NCBI GenBank assembly: GCA_039545355.1 | Contig: BCJJ01000012.1 | Location: forward strand, 1,009,067-1,073,066 | Reading direction: 5' to 3' | From: Trichosporon coremiiforme | Lineage: Eukaryota > Basidiomycota > Tremellomycetes > Trichosporonales > Trichosporonaceae | DNA length: 64,000 nt | Part shown: piece after piece, positions 10,420 to 22,474 of the stretch | Numbering within the stretch: position 1 is the first letter of the stretch | How the letters are laid out: each line of letters starts with the position of its first letter | The notes under the pieces: generated by a model | What the model was told of the DNA's origin: nothing | The model's database searches: none | Seen by the model: only the letters and a program-made list of their open reading frames with translations | Made by a program: the position numbers and the translations under genes

Positions 10420-11132
10420 TCATCGACGACCGGGAGACACAGAGCGGTCGCGGCCACCTCCCCGCCTTCCAGAAGCACGGTCGCGTCGTCCTCCACTGGC
10501 ACCTGCCGGGGGCTTGGCAAAGGCAAAGTCGCTACTGTCAGCTCCATACTCTTCACGCAGCTGCTCTCAAGAGCATGGAACTCACGTGGTGATCTTCTTC
10601 TCGAGGAACTCGGTGCCGTTCGTCTCCTTGATTGCCGCCTCGGCCTCCTCCTTCGTCGCATACTCGATGAGAGCGTAACCCTGAGAAGGTCAGCTACTGC
10701 CACGAAGATGCGAGTTTCATCTCACCATGACGTATCCGGTGCGACGGTTCAGCGCCATGGACAGGTTCTTGACGTTTCCGAACTCAGCGAAGTGGTCCTC
10801 CAGGTCCTCCTCGGTCGTCTCTTCGTTCAGATTCGTGACGATGATGATCCATCCCTCGACGGCTGCGGTGTTAGCTACAGTCTACTTTGGGAATCAGCTA
10901 CGTACAGCGCTCAGCCCAGGCGTATCCATCCTTTCCGTTGGCTGTATAAGTGCAAACATTCGATGAAGACAAGCGTCGCAAAGTTCAGTAGGGAACATGT
11001 GTCAGCATATGACCTCCGTTGCAGCTATCTATGTCACTAACCGTCTCGCCGGGCTGAAAGTTAGCACTGTCGCCAAACAAGAGGGGTATGACAGTATCTG
11101 AACTACTCACTGTTCATGTCAACGTCCGCCAT
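10420..11132 (-). CDS. RBM8A: RNA-binding protein 8A / Y14, exon junction complex core
   Basis: Six exons (minus order): 11132-11111, 11053-11042, 10941-10906, 10862-10726, 10680-10586, 10531-10420, giving 137 aa. A single RRM follows the family's hallmark lead-in 'SVEGWI'. RNP-like blocks are '[10 protein letters not shown]' and 'GYALIEY', and 'NRRTGYV' aligns with the human 'DRRTGYL'. After the RRM comes the conserved [V/T]D-[W/F] segment and an RGG/RS-rich tail ending SVSPGRR. Y14 pairs with Mago in the exon junction complex and acts in mRNA localisation and quality control (family knowledge). The N-terminus before the RRM is only about 25 residues, shorter than in animals. Exon 2 is just 12 nt and its skipping would keep frame. 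The last intron seems to use the second of two AGs (gctgacag-tag), which restores the family spacing. It is divergent from GRX4. Confidence 0.88.
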
Positions 11133-11579
11133 GTTGCGAAATTGTCTGATATAGGTTGCTAACCGAGTTTTGTTGACGTCAAAACAACCGAGTTTTCCTC
11201 AAATGTTGCCCTCTACTGTGGGATAGATCGATGTCGGCGCCAAGATATCGAGTTCGCACCGTTCAATGTCGTTCCCAATAGAGATATTGTGCTGGCGAGG
11301 TTGCTCAGGCGTGAGTATTGCTGATGCAACTTGTGATCGAGAGCCTATGATGCGCACGCTCATGATCTCGTTGAGGACTGACGCGAAGTTGCAGTCATCT
11401 TGGCACCACGTGGGTTTGATCCCGGTCAGTGATGGCATTGCATCTGGATGGTGTGCTTGGTGGAGGTGCTACAGGTCTTTGCTGCCTCGCAAATCCATCG
11501 ACTTCTTTGTCATAACTACTCAACCTACCCACAAAACCTAGACCCAGGACAAAGCGCAACCCCCCAGCAACTCTGCGCC
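11133..11579. promoter_or_regulatory. Divergent promoter of Y14 and GRX4
   Basis: A 447-bp intergenic region between two divergent start codons. Near the Y14 side it carries a perfect CRE/ATF palindrome TGACGTCA (11174-11181) between two direct copies of AACCGAGTTTT (11161-11171 and 11186-11196). On the GRX4 side it carries CACCACGTGG (11404-11413). Which gene each site serves is inference. Confidence 0.6.
11404..11413. promoter_or_regulatory. CACCACGTGG promoter motif, copy 1
   Basis: Exact 10-mer containing the CACGTG E-box, about 170 bp upstream of the GRX4 start. The same 10-mer occurs at 24210 and 42149, also in promoters. Confidence 0.5.
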
Positions 11580-12593
11580 ATGTCGACCTCGAACTTTGTC
11601 AACGTCTCATCACCGGAGCAGTTCAAGGAGGAGCTCTCCAAGGACCTCAACCGTGTCTCCCTTCTGAATTTCTGGGCGCCCTGGGCCGAGCCGTGTGCCG
11701 CCTTCAACAAGGCCGTCGAGGAGGCTGCCGCCAAGTACCCCAGCGTTCTCTTCCTCAACGTGAGCTCTTGGAAGGTTGCTGCTAGCTGACTGGCAGATTG
11801 AGGCGGAAGAGCAGGCCGACATTGCTGAGTCATTCGACATCGAGGCCGTCCCCAGCTTCGTCCTTCTTCGGGTGAGTTCTGGCAGAGCTTCGGAGGTTGC
11901 GACACGCGTATGACTAAGGCTGCCGACTCGAGAGAACTTCCAGTACCATTGGTCTCTAGAGCGCAGTCGGGTGGCACCAAGGGGTGTCCAACTGTGGCTC
12001 TGGAATTGTTGCTCGCTCGTAGCCCGATGTTTTGATGTCCTGAGCATCTGCTGACACATCCTCCCGCATTGACTGTCTACGCATCTTTTCACGTTGTCCG
12101 GACTGAACACTCTCATTTTGACAAGTTATCTTAACAGGGACACACTCTTCTCGGCCGTCACTCTGGAGCCGACACGGGCGTCCTGAACGCTCTCCTCTCG
12201 CAGAACGCTGCTGCTGCCTCCGCCCCCTCTTCCAACGTTTCCGCCGCCGCCTCCACCCCCGCCGAGCCGTCTCGCCCGCGCACCAAGGAGGAGATCACTG
12301 AGCGCTGCAAGGAGCTGATGAACAAGCACAAGGTCGTGCTTTTCATGAAGGGCAACCCGTCTGCGCCCAAGTGCGGCTTCTCGCGTAAGACTGTCGGTCT
12401 CCTGCGCGAGAAGGGAGTCGAATTTGCGTGGTTCGACATTCTCAGCGATGAGGAGGTCCGCCAGGGACTGAAGCGGGTCAACGACTGGCCGACGTTCCCG
12501 CAGATCATCCTGAACGGAGAGCTTGTTGGCGGTCTCGACATTCTCAAGGAGATGATCGAGAGCGGAGAGTGGGACGAGGTCTACGACGCCTAA
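11580..12593 (+). CDS. GRX4: Monothiol glutaredoxin Grx3/Grx4 type
   Basis: Three exons (11580-11759, 11797-11871, 12138-12593) encode 236 aa. The first about 110 residues are a thioredoxin-like domain with 'FWAPWAEPC' as the active-site-like motif. A short Ala/Ser/Pro linker follows, then a glutaredoxin domain with the invariant single-cysteine motif KCGFS near residue 164 and the glutathione/Fe-S binding segments 'WPTFPQI' and 'GGLDI'. Trx plus Grx-CGFS is the architecture of cytosolic/nuclear Grx3/4 (PICOT-like) proteins, which carry glutathione-ligated Fe-S clusters and serve in iron sensing and delivery (family knowledge). Intron 1 is 37 nt but intron 2 is 266 nt, unusually long here. 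The start is the first ATG of the domain frame and lies after a CA-rich leader. Confidence 0.93.
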
Positions 12594-13643
12594 GAGCAAT
12601 CTGGGCTGAGCTATAGGGCGTATAATCTTTTGCGTACGGGCGTCATGCATTTGTAGTTTCAATGGTCACTGCGGAGCAGCTCAACACGGGCAGGCTGTCG
12701 CCCTTCCGAGCCACTAACCACCGTCGACCCGAGTTGTTTGGTCGTCCCAGCTCCGTGATCTTCACCAAATCCAGCGGATGCCGCTTCTGGTAGCCCTGCG
12801 GACCAGAACTGCTGTGAGCATGACCGTCAGCCAAGTCCTGCACCAGTGTAATCCCTCAACGATCACGTTCCTGGCACTCCTGATCATGCGACGGCGCATA
12901 TGATAAGCCGCTAAGAAGTCTCCGGTCCTGCTGTCACCGCTTCCCACTGTTACGTCACTGAACAAACGAAGAAGACGGGACCGATCGCGGTGATGGCCGA
13001 GGCAGCGTGCAACTTGCTTGCTGCGCGATGGACGGGTCACGATATGATTCGTCCCCAGTGACCGACTGGAATAGACGAAGCAAGGGGCGTCTGCGAAAAC
13101 GAGTGCGTGTGGTCGGACGAGTCCCCGCACAATGCATGGTCTTGTGTCATGAGAGGGAGCAAGAGAGTCACACCAACGACGAAGCGGGAGCACACAGCGC
13201 CCAGCTATGGCCAGCTAGCAGCTTAGCTGCTTGCATGCTTGACTGGACGGACGCCTCTGTGGTGACAAGGGGGGACATGACTAGGCTGACGCGAGTGACG
13301 CACCCAGGCGCAGCCCAGCTCATCTCGAGGTCGGCGTTTCAGGGCGCCGGCGCATGTGGCACCCAGTCTAACTCACGCTGGACCACCGTCTGTCATCGTC
13401 GAACCCGTCCTACCTCGACCTGCACCCATCACCACCCCGTTCTCATCCACCCACTGCCCTCTACAGTCCGCCTGTCGCAGTGGTCAGCGCACCCCTCCCG
13501 ATCCCTCAACCCCGACCTACCTTCCGTCCTTTTTGAACCCCCCGGCTTGGGGATGCATCGGTCCTAGTCTCCCCTCGATCCTTCCCAACCTTACACTCCT
13601 CTCCCCCTCCCCTCCCCCTCCTCTCCGACCACCTTACCCGTCC
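12594..13643. promoter_or_regulatory. GRX4 3' region and NOT1 promoter
   Basis: About 1.05 kb between tandem genes with no convincing ORF. The last 250 bp before the NOT1 ATG are strongly CT/CCC-rich, a typical fungal core promoter and leader. A TTACGTCA (CRE-like) octamer lies near 12950. Nothing else is recognised. Confidence 0.5.
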
Positions 13644-16600
13644 ATGTCTCACCCTCCTCCCGGCTTGGGAGGCGGGGTCGCCAGGACTGGCCCTCCTCCC
13701 GGCTTTGGCTCCAACAATGCCGCAGCGGCCGCTGGTGGTGCCTCCGGGGCTGGCGCTGGAGCTGGTGGGGCCAACGGCACAGCTGCCATTGTCCGCGCCC
13801 AAATCGTCTTCCTTCTCACCACGTTCACCGAGGACTCGTTCGACAAGGCCGCAGCAGAGATCAGGACTGTGAGTGTCGTGTTGCGGATGTTGGAAGGCGC
13901 GTTTGATATGTTGCTGACCCGCGATTTAGCTCGCGTCATCGAACGGCCCAGAGATGTACCATCACTTTGTTCGCAGGACCGCCGTCGTCGCCTCGCCTGT
14001 GATTCAAGCGCTAGTTCAGCACCAGCAGCAGTACAAGGATGACCCGGCCGCCCCTCCCCCTCAGATTCCCACTTCGGGCCCGGCGGCACTTGCTTGGCGT
14101 CTCCTTGCGACTGAGGCTGTCCGTGCCGCCCGCGATGTCGCCCTTGCCCCGCACTTTGTTCTGACCATGCTCTCGCCTTCGCAGGGCACCCCGCTCCCCC
14201 TTCCGTCCCTTCGTCTCTTCAACCTGCCCCCTGCGGTCATGTTTTCGCTGTCGGCCCTCACCTTGGCGAACCCGCACGTTTACCCGACGACGCACCCCTC
14301 GCACGAGCAGATCCTGCAAACCCTGCACCAGACGTTCCAGCCCACCATGGAGCTTCTCCGTGCGGGCGTGCCCTTCTGGTCCACGAATATTCCGAACCAG
14401 CCCCAGGACGACTTGACTATGCAGGAGGCGCGCACTCTGATTCTGGCGCTCTACCCGCGTTCGACCTCGTCGACTGGAACCACCTCGCGTCCGCCTACTC
14501 CGACGAACCCGACTCCGCCCCACCCGTCGCCTCTGAACTCGCTGCAGCGCGGCTTCCTCCTGCAGTCGCTCACCATTAAGTTCACGTCGCCCGCGATTAT
14601 CCTGCAGACTCTGTCGGCTTTGTCACCCGGCGGTGCTCCCCGTACGCAGGGATCCATTCCCCTGGAGGACATCCTGTTCGAGCTCGGTGACTCGCTCACT
14701 CAAGACGAGGGCACTGTCGAGGCCGCAATTGGCCGCTGGTGGGGTCCCTACCTGCTCGAGGAGCCCATCAATCAGCAGAACGTCAAGGAGGAGATCATCC
14801 GCACCCTCCACGGCTTGTGCATGGGTCTCCGCGATGGTCGTGCCGTCGACTTCCACGGTGTTTTGAGCGGTATTTGTGCGACTACTGCGTCAGCGTCGAT
14901 CCCTTGGGTGGAGGTGGTCAAGGCGTTTGACACGCCCAACTCCCAGTTGGCGCATCCGTCCGCTGTGCCCTTGGCCGCCAGCCTGCTTCTGGTGCCTCCC
15001 CAGACGCCGGTTCCTCCCATCGCCGGCCTTCTTCCTGCGACTCTGAACGACTCGACTTGGACCAACTTGTCGTCGCTTCTTTACATCCTTCGCAACCTGT
15101 CGCAGCTTCCTCCCGACTCGCTTCCGCTCTACACGCTCCCAACCTCGCCTTCGCCCCAGGTGTTCACCAGGATTGTGGAGCCCTACGCGCCCGACGCCCC
15201 CGTCAGCAAGGTTGTTCGCCAGCAGGCGAAGGATGTCCAGTCGGCCGGACTCTGGAACTCTCTTGGCCTCATCCAGGTGCTAGTTCAGGCATGTGCTCTC
15301 GCCGACGCCGAAGACGCTACCGACCGCGACGAGCGCGTCGACATGGGCCGCCGCGCCACCGAGCTGCTTGACCGCGCGGGTGGTCTCGCTCCGGAGCTTG
15401 TTCTTATCGCGCTTGAGAAGCTTCCCAAGCCCCTCCCTGCTCCGATTGCCACCATGCACTCGAAGATCCTCGAGATCTACCTGATCAACCCTCCCTCGGC
15501 TCTGGCTTCCGCCGCTCTCGTCTTCCAGCAGATCTGGGAGCTCAACCCCAAGGGCTTGCTCGACACTCTCACCGAGTTCTACTCCGAGGACGAGAACAAC
15601 CTCGGCAAGGTCGTCGAGGTCGCCTGGGAGCTGCAGATCCTCGACAAGCTTCTCGCCAGCGACAACCTGCACTTCGCGCTTGATGTTGCCGCGCTCGCTT
15701 CCAGCAAGGAGTACTTCAACCTCGAGAACTGGCTCGCGGACAGTGTCGCCGTTAACGGCGAGGACTTCTTACAGGCCATGTTTGACTTTGTCGAGCACAA
15801 GATCCGCCTGGAGATCGACCACCAGCACCAGCCCGAGTCGGTGCCTCCCCCCATGTTCACTCTCTCGGACGAGGCTTACTCGATCTTCATCCGTGTCGTG
15901 CGCAACGCGGATAACCTCACCCGCGAGGACGTTGCCCGCTTCAAGAGCCTGCGTACCGACATTCTCATCCTTCACCCGCGCCTCCTGAACCTGCGCGCGG
16001 CCTCGAAGGAGGAGCAAGGGTTCGTCGTTGCGACCTACAACAAGTCGGTCAGCGCCCAGGTCGACGACATGTACCGACGCATGTACAGCGAGGAGCACGA
16101 GCTCACTCTGGACGACGTTGTCGAGGAGCTCAAGCGCTTCCAGAAGTCGAGCGACCCCCGCGACCAGGAGCTGTTCGGCGCCTCGCTCCACTCGCTGTTC
16201 GACGAGTACAAGTTTATCAAGACCTACCCTCCTCGTGAGCTGACGATGACTGGTATCCTCTTCGGCGCGATCATCGACTACCGCCTTGTTAAGGACACTC
16301 CGGCCTTCGTCGCGACTCGCTACGTCCTGGACGCCTGCAAGACTCCGCCCCACGAGCCTCCTTACCAGTTCGGTGTCAGCGCTCTCAGTGTGCTCCGCGC
16401 TTCCCTCGTTGACTTCCCTGGTCTCTGCCGCTCGCTACTTGAAATCCCTGCTCTGCACGAGTCGCACCCGAGCTACATCAACGACATTCACGCCGCGCTC
16501 GCCGAGCGTGAGGAGCTCGACCTGCAGGGTGGGGTCAAGCTCGCCTTCCCCGCCCTCAAGCTTCCCATCCTCATCGAGGAAGGCGAGGACGAGTTCAAGG

Positions 16601-19600
16601 AGCCCGAGCCCAAGGTCCGCGACCAGATCATGTTCATCATCAACAACATTGCGCCCAGCAACTGGGAGGCCAAGTCGCAGGAGCTCACCAAGCTGATGAA
16701 GCCCGAGTACTCTCGCTGGTTTGCTCACTACTTCATCGACGTGCGTGTCTCGCTGGAGGCGAACCGCCACGACCTCTACTTCCAGATTCTCGACCTTCTC
16801 AGCACGCCCATCCTTGAGAAGCACGTCCTCTGGGAGACGTACCGCAAGGCTCGCGACTTGCTTAATGCGGAGAGCACCCTTGGTTCGGCTTCGGACCGCG
16901 CCACCCTCAAGACTGTGGCGCTTTGGCTTGGCCGCATCACCCTGCAGCGCGGCTTGCCCATTAAGCACCGCGAGCTGTCGATCAAGGATCTGCTCGTTCA
17001 GGGTTACGACAACAAGCGTCTCATTGTGGCGATTCCCTTCGTCTGCAATGTCATGCTTGCGTGCCAAGACTCCAAGGTCTTCCACCAGCCCAACCCCTGG
17101 TTCGTCGCGATCCTCCGCGTTCTCGTCGAGCTCTACCACTTTGGCGACATCAAGCTCAACATGAAATTCGAGATTGAGGTTCTCTTCGGCAAGCTCGGTC
17201 TGCAGCTCGACACCATTGAGGCCTCGGACGTGATTCGCACCCACGTTCCTCCTCCTCAGCCTCAGGCTCACGGTCCCAACCGCCTCGAGGTCGAGCTCCA
17301 GCGCCAGCTGATCACCAACGACCTTTCAAGCACTGGCGCCCAGCGCTTCGGTGGCACCAGCACCGAGCCCAGCATTGCGGACGACCCCTTCACCCGCATG
17401 CAGGCTCTGCAGACGGAGCAGGCCGCCCAGGCGCTGCACGAGCAGTTCCTCGCCCACGTCGACGACCTCATCCGCCAGCTGCCCGAGTATCTGCACTTCA
17501 ACTCCGACCTCGGTGTTCTGCAGGCGCCCACCTTCAAGCGCATTGTCCTGCACTCCATCGAGCGCGCCATCCGCGAGATCGTCTCGCCTGTTGTCGAGCG
17601 CTCGGTCACCATTGCTGGTATATCATCCCGCGACCTCGTGCAGAAGGACTTCGGCACCGAGTGCGACTCGATCAAGATGCGCAAGGCTGCCCATCTCATG
17701 GTTCAGAACCTCGCGGGCAACCTGGCTCTCGTCACCTGCAAGGAGCCGCTGCGCACGAGCCTCATGTCTCACATCCGTGCCTTGGTCGGCCAGAACGGCT
17801 TCACGGAGGAGAACGTGCCTGACGGCGTGATCGCTGGCGTCGTCAACGAGAACCTCGACGTCGCGTGCGACGTCATCCGCAAGGCCGCCATGGAGAAGGC
17901 CACCCGCGATATCGACGTCAACCTGCAGCCCCAGTTCGCGGCGCGTAAGGCCCACCGCGACTCCCGCAGCCAGCAGCCCTTCTGGGACGGCGCCTCCTTC
18001 GGTGTCGCCATCTCGCACACTGCTCTCCCCGACCCTCTTCGTCTTCGCCAGGGTGGTCTCACCGCCACTCAGCTCCGCGTCTACGAGGACTTTGCCGAGT
18101 CGGCCCGCGTCTTCTCGCAGCAGCAGCAGCAGCAGGCCAGTCACCTCAACGGAAACAACGACTACAACCTTCCTGTTGGTTACCGTGACCTCGGCCTCGG
18201 TGACGGCGGTCTCGTGCCGCCTCCCGACGTCCGCCGTGGCCCGTCTCCTCGCAACGCCGACTTTGGCGAGCAAGATCCGTCATTCGTCATGGCTCCCCAG
18301 ACCACCGTTGAGAAGTTCCACGAGCTCGTTGCGGACATCGAGAAGCTCCTCACGCAGACCAACGCGACCTCGATTTCGCAGCTCGAGCCCGAACACGACC
18401 TGCGCTCGCTTAGCCGCACCATCATCGTCCTCGCCCACTCGTCCATGCAGCGCGAGGCGACCACTCTGGCTATCGCCCAGAAGATCGTGCAGCTGCTCTA
18501 CAAGACCGACTCGCCGCTTGGTCGCGAGCTCTACGTCGTGATCCTGCAGCAGCTCTGCCTTCACGCCCCCAAGGTTGACCGCGAGGTCAAGTCGTGGCTG
18601 CTCTACGCCGAGGACCCCCGCAAGTACAACGTCCCCGTTACTGCGGTCCTCATCCGTGGCAGCTTCATCCGCGTTGCCGAGCTCGACGCCCAGCTCGCCA
18701 AGGTCATGAATCGCGGCGTCACTCCCGAGGTCGTTGACTTTGCATCTCAGCTCATCCGCGAGTGCTGCATCGGCCCTCAGGCGTTCGTCAACCGCAACGC
18801 GTTCACGCTCTGCATCACCGCGCTCCTCAAGGCTCAGGAGCAGGACCAGTCGACCCCAACCGCCGACCAGCTCCTGGAGGACCTCCGCGGCGAGGGTGCT
18901 CGCGACACCAAGGTCATGCCCATCGACGCCAAGGTCCACGAGCGTCTGCAGCACTACTTCTTCGAGTGGGTGCGTCTGTTCACCGACAACCCCAACTCGC
19001 CCGAGGTCTCGTTTGTCCCCTACATCACCTGGCTGCAGGGTGACAACATTCTCGGCGGCGAGGACGTCTCGACCGCGTTCTACACGACCGCCATCAAGGC
19101 TGCTGTGGACTGCGACATGAAGTCGGACAACACGCAGTGGTACGGCACTGACTCGCTCGCCAAGCTCATCGTTCTCATCGTGAAGAACTATGGCGACAAG
19201 AGCGGCCCCGGCAGCGTCCAACGCACTGTCTACTACTTCAACAAGATCATCACGATCATGTCGTACAGCCTGGTCCGCGCCCAGCTCAACGCTGACGAGC
19301 CCTTCGACCAGCGCCCCTGGGCCCGCTTCTTCACCAGCATGCTCGCTGAGCTCGCTGCTATCGAGGCTAGCCTGCCCGAGACTGTTCTCGGCTGCCTCAA
19401 GAGCATCGCCAACGTCCTCGGCATTATCCAGCCGACCTACGCGCCCCGCTTCGCGTTCGGCTGGGTCTCCATCATGTCGCACCGCCTTTTCATGGCCAAG
19501 CTCCTCGGCGCTCCCCGCCAGGAGGGCTGGTCCGACTACCACAGGTGTCTCATGTGGCTGCTGCGCTTTGTGTCGCCGTTCGTCAACTCGAACAGCCGCG

Positions 19601-20466
19601 ACCTTGGTGCGCCGGCGCGCAGCCTCTACCGCGCGACTCTCCGCATCCTGCTCGTGCTCATGCACGACTTCCCCGGATTCCTGGTCGAGTACTACCACAC
19701 GCTCTCGACTGCGATCCCCGCGCACTGCGTCCAGCTCCGCAACATCATCCTCGCCGCCTTCCCTTCCAGCGAGGCTCCCCTGCCTGACTGGTACAAGCGC
19801 CTCGACGAGCTCGTTCCGGAGATGCAGTCGTTCCCGCGTGTCCGCTCTGACCATGTCAGTGCGCTCAACACTGGCAATGTCAAGCAGGCCGTCGACCAGT
19901 ACATCCACACCAACTCTCCCTCGGGCGCCGCGATCGTCAACGAGCTCAAGAACCGTATCGCGGTCCAGAAGACGCTGCCTGACGGCACCACGACTACCGT
20001 GTGGAACCACACGCTGCTCCACGCTACCGTCTTCTACCTCGGCACCTCGGCCGTGCAGCGCCACTACATGCAGTCGGGCGTCGCCGAGTTTGACCCCAAG
20101 GACCCAGCTGTGCCCATGCTCCTGTCGCTTGTCCACTCATTCGACGCTGAGGGCCAGTATCTGATGCTGTCCGTCATCGCCGACCAGCTGAGGTTCCCGT
20201 CTGCGCACACGCTCTTCTTCGCGTCGCTCATGCTGTACCTGTTCAAGGTCTCGACCGACTCGAGCATCCCCGAGCGCATCGCGCGTGTGCTCCTCGAGCG
20301 CGTCATCGTGACCCGCCCTCACCCGTGGGGTCTCATCGTCACCTTTGTCGAGCTCCTCGAGAACCCGGTCTACGGCTTCTGGGACCAGCCCTTCGTCCGC
20401 GCCGATGAGGAGATCTTCCTGATGTTCCGTCGCGCCCGCGAGAACTTTGGAACGCAAATGCACTAG
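13644..20466 (+). CDS. NOT1: CCR4-NOT complex scaffold subunit NOT1
   Basis: Two exons (13644-13868 and 13930-20466) give 2,253 aa, matching the usual 2,100-2,400. The Gly/Ala-rich N-terminus is followed by helical HEAT-type repeats. The MIF4G-like CAF1/POP2-binding domain is at about 970-1190 ('IMFIINNIAPSNWEAK'). The CAF40/CNOT9-binding DUF3819 region is at about 1262-1362 ('KMRKAAHLMVQNLAGNLALVTCKEPLR', strongly conserved). The NOT1 C-terminal superfamily domain, which binds NOT2/NOT3/5, is at about 1765-2250. NOT1 is the platform on which CAF1 and CCR4 deadenylases assemble for mRNA decay and repression (family knowledge). The 61-nt intron ends in ATTTAG. Codon use is strongly C-ending, suggesting high expression. 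Family assignment is essentially certain; the start ATG is the first in a CT-rich leader. Confidence 0.96.
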
Positions 20467-21252
20467 AGCAAGTGGTGAGTGGAAGCTCGTGTACTGTTTC
20501 AATAGCTAACAATCAGCATTGAAACCATCTGAGCCTATCTGCGCTCCGTGTTGCAACAATCATACCACGTTCCCCTCTCCCTGGGTTTTTTGCAAAATTC
20601 GGCTCTTTTCTTTCCTCTATTCCTCTCTATCATAATGTTTGTGACAGTAGAATCCCTCTTCCCTCGGTCCTATCGTCGGCATCTCATCATTGACAATGTA
20701 CGATCGACGAGACGACAGCAGCTGAAGAAGTAAACCAACAACAACAACCAATCAACCATCAATAACAACCAACCTCCCCGAACCTCGGCCGTCCACAAGC
20801 CTAGGCGATTTCCGTTCGCGTTCGTGCTGTGGACAAATAGAGAGTGAGAAACGGGCTTCCGTATACCCCGTCTGTGGGTGGGTCCATTTGGAGAGACCTA
20901 TCTCGGACTTGTAACTGCTGAGTGGAGGTGTTTTGGGTTGTGAAAGGGATCCAAGATATCGACATAAAGCTATTGTACACTAGTCACTGCAATGCATGGC
21001 ACGTTCACATCTGAAGCGGGAGTTGAGCGCGGGGAAGGCAGCAAACATCTCACGGAAAGGAACAACTGATAAGGCGGACTTCATGCCGATCATGATGATG
21101 GATGGGCGGGAGCAAATTTGCCACCCAGAGTGGACCTTGGTCACGAGGCGAGGTAGGTATATGGAAAGCTTGAAAACAACTTCAAGCCTTACCAACCACT
21201 TCATCCTCACCCGCTCCTCTCTTTCTCGCCGACCTAACGGGCTCCCGCCGCC
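20467..21252. other. NOT1 3' UTR and YJU2 promoter
   Basis: A 786-bp intergenic region. It holds a T/C-rich stretch, an imperfect CAA/AAC repeat (about 20733-20772), and a CT-rich leader just before the YJU2 start. Small ORFs here look random. Confidence 0.55.
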
Positions 21253-22262
21253 ATGTCGGAACGCAAGGTGCTGAACAAGTACTTCCCGCCGGACTTTGAT
21301 CCGTCCAAGATCAAGCGCCGGAAACGGCAGGGCGCGAAGAACACGCAGATCACCGTAACCCTCAAGGCGCCGTACACGATGCGCTGCACAAAGTGCGGCG
21401 AGTACATCTGTAAGCATCCCCCAAAGCATAGCCCCGACCTCCCCAAGCCCACTTCAGCTTCTCTTTCCTTGTCATTCACGCTAACACGACAGACCACGGC
21501 CGCAAGTTCAACGCGCGCAAGGAAACGGCCGAAGGCGAGGAATACCTGGGCGTCAAAGTGTTCCGGTTCTACATCAAATGCACGCTGTGCAGCCAGGAGA
21601 TCACGTTCAAGACGGACCCGAAGAATGCCGACTTCACGCCCGAGCACGGCGCGACGCGCACGTTCGATAACTGGTCCGAGGCCGATCCGGAGGGGCGCGC
21701 TGGCGCCCTGCCGACAGCAGCCGAGGACGACGAGGACGACCCCGAGCGAGAGGCGAGGGATGCCATGGCCGAACTGGAACGCAGCCAGGAAGCCTCTAGG
21801 CGCGAGATGGAGATCATGGACGAATTGGCGGACTTGAGGAGTAGAAATGCGAGGGTGGACACGAGTAAAGTCGGCGATGATCCTGAGGCGCTCCTTGCCA
21901 AACTGCATGAAGAGAGGGTGAGCAGAGAAGAGGAGGAGAGGGCGAGGCGCGAGGCGGAGGAGGACGATGCCGAGGTCGCCAAGTACTTTACGAAGATGGC
22001 GCCGCCGCCGCTTCCCCTGGCCGGAAAGGGGAAGGCGAAGGACCAGTCGCCTGAGGAGAAAGACGAGGAGGCCGATGAGAAGAAGGGACCGTCGGGACCG
22101 ACGATCAAGCGCGCCGTCACTGCTGCGGGCGAGCCGAGCGTAGCCTCCATTCTCGCCGCGAAGGGCAAGGCGGCCGAACCTGCTCCCGTCACGGCACAGG
22201 TTAAGCGCAAGCGCGAGGGGATGCAGAAGCTGCTCGGCATCAAAAAGAAGGCTAAGGCGTAG
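21253..22262 (+). CDS. YJU2: Splicing factor YJU2 / CWC16 (CCDC94 family)
   Basis: Exons 21253-21409 and 21493-22262 encode 308 aa. The N-terminus is the family signature: '[19 protein letters not shown]', then a zinc-binding CxxC ('CTKCGEYIY'), the conserved 'KFNARKE', and a second CxxC ('CTLC') followed by '[12 protein letters not shown]' and 'GATRTFDNW'. The middle is an acidic/basic coiled coil (about 150-230) and the C-terminus is Lys/Arg-rich ([18 protein letters not shown]), a likely nuclear signal. YJU2 joins the Prp19-associated spliceosome and promotes the first catalytic step, acting near the branch helix (family knowledge). The splice junction completes the Tyr of 'EYIY', which confirms the intron. 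Intron length is 83 nt. Confidence 0.93.
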
Positions 22263-22474
22263 ACCTCGAAAAACAAAAGAGAGATACATGCCCAAGGGTT
22301 GTGTGTCCCTATAGATATTCCTGATGTAATGCTAGACATAAAGAGCGGCGCAGCGGCGCGCTCGGTATTGAATCTTCTACTGGGGTTGCTGCAAGTCTAC
22401 GGAACGAATGTGTGAAGGGGGTTGAGAAGGGGGTTGGAATGTTCCATGGAAATGGGGAAAGGGAGAATGGGTAA
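22263..22474. other. Convergent 3' region
   Basis: Only 212 bp between the YJU2 stop and the dipeptidase stop, so the two 3' UTRs probably overlap or abut. No other feature is seen. Confidence 0.6.
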
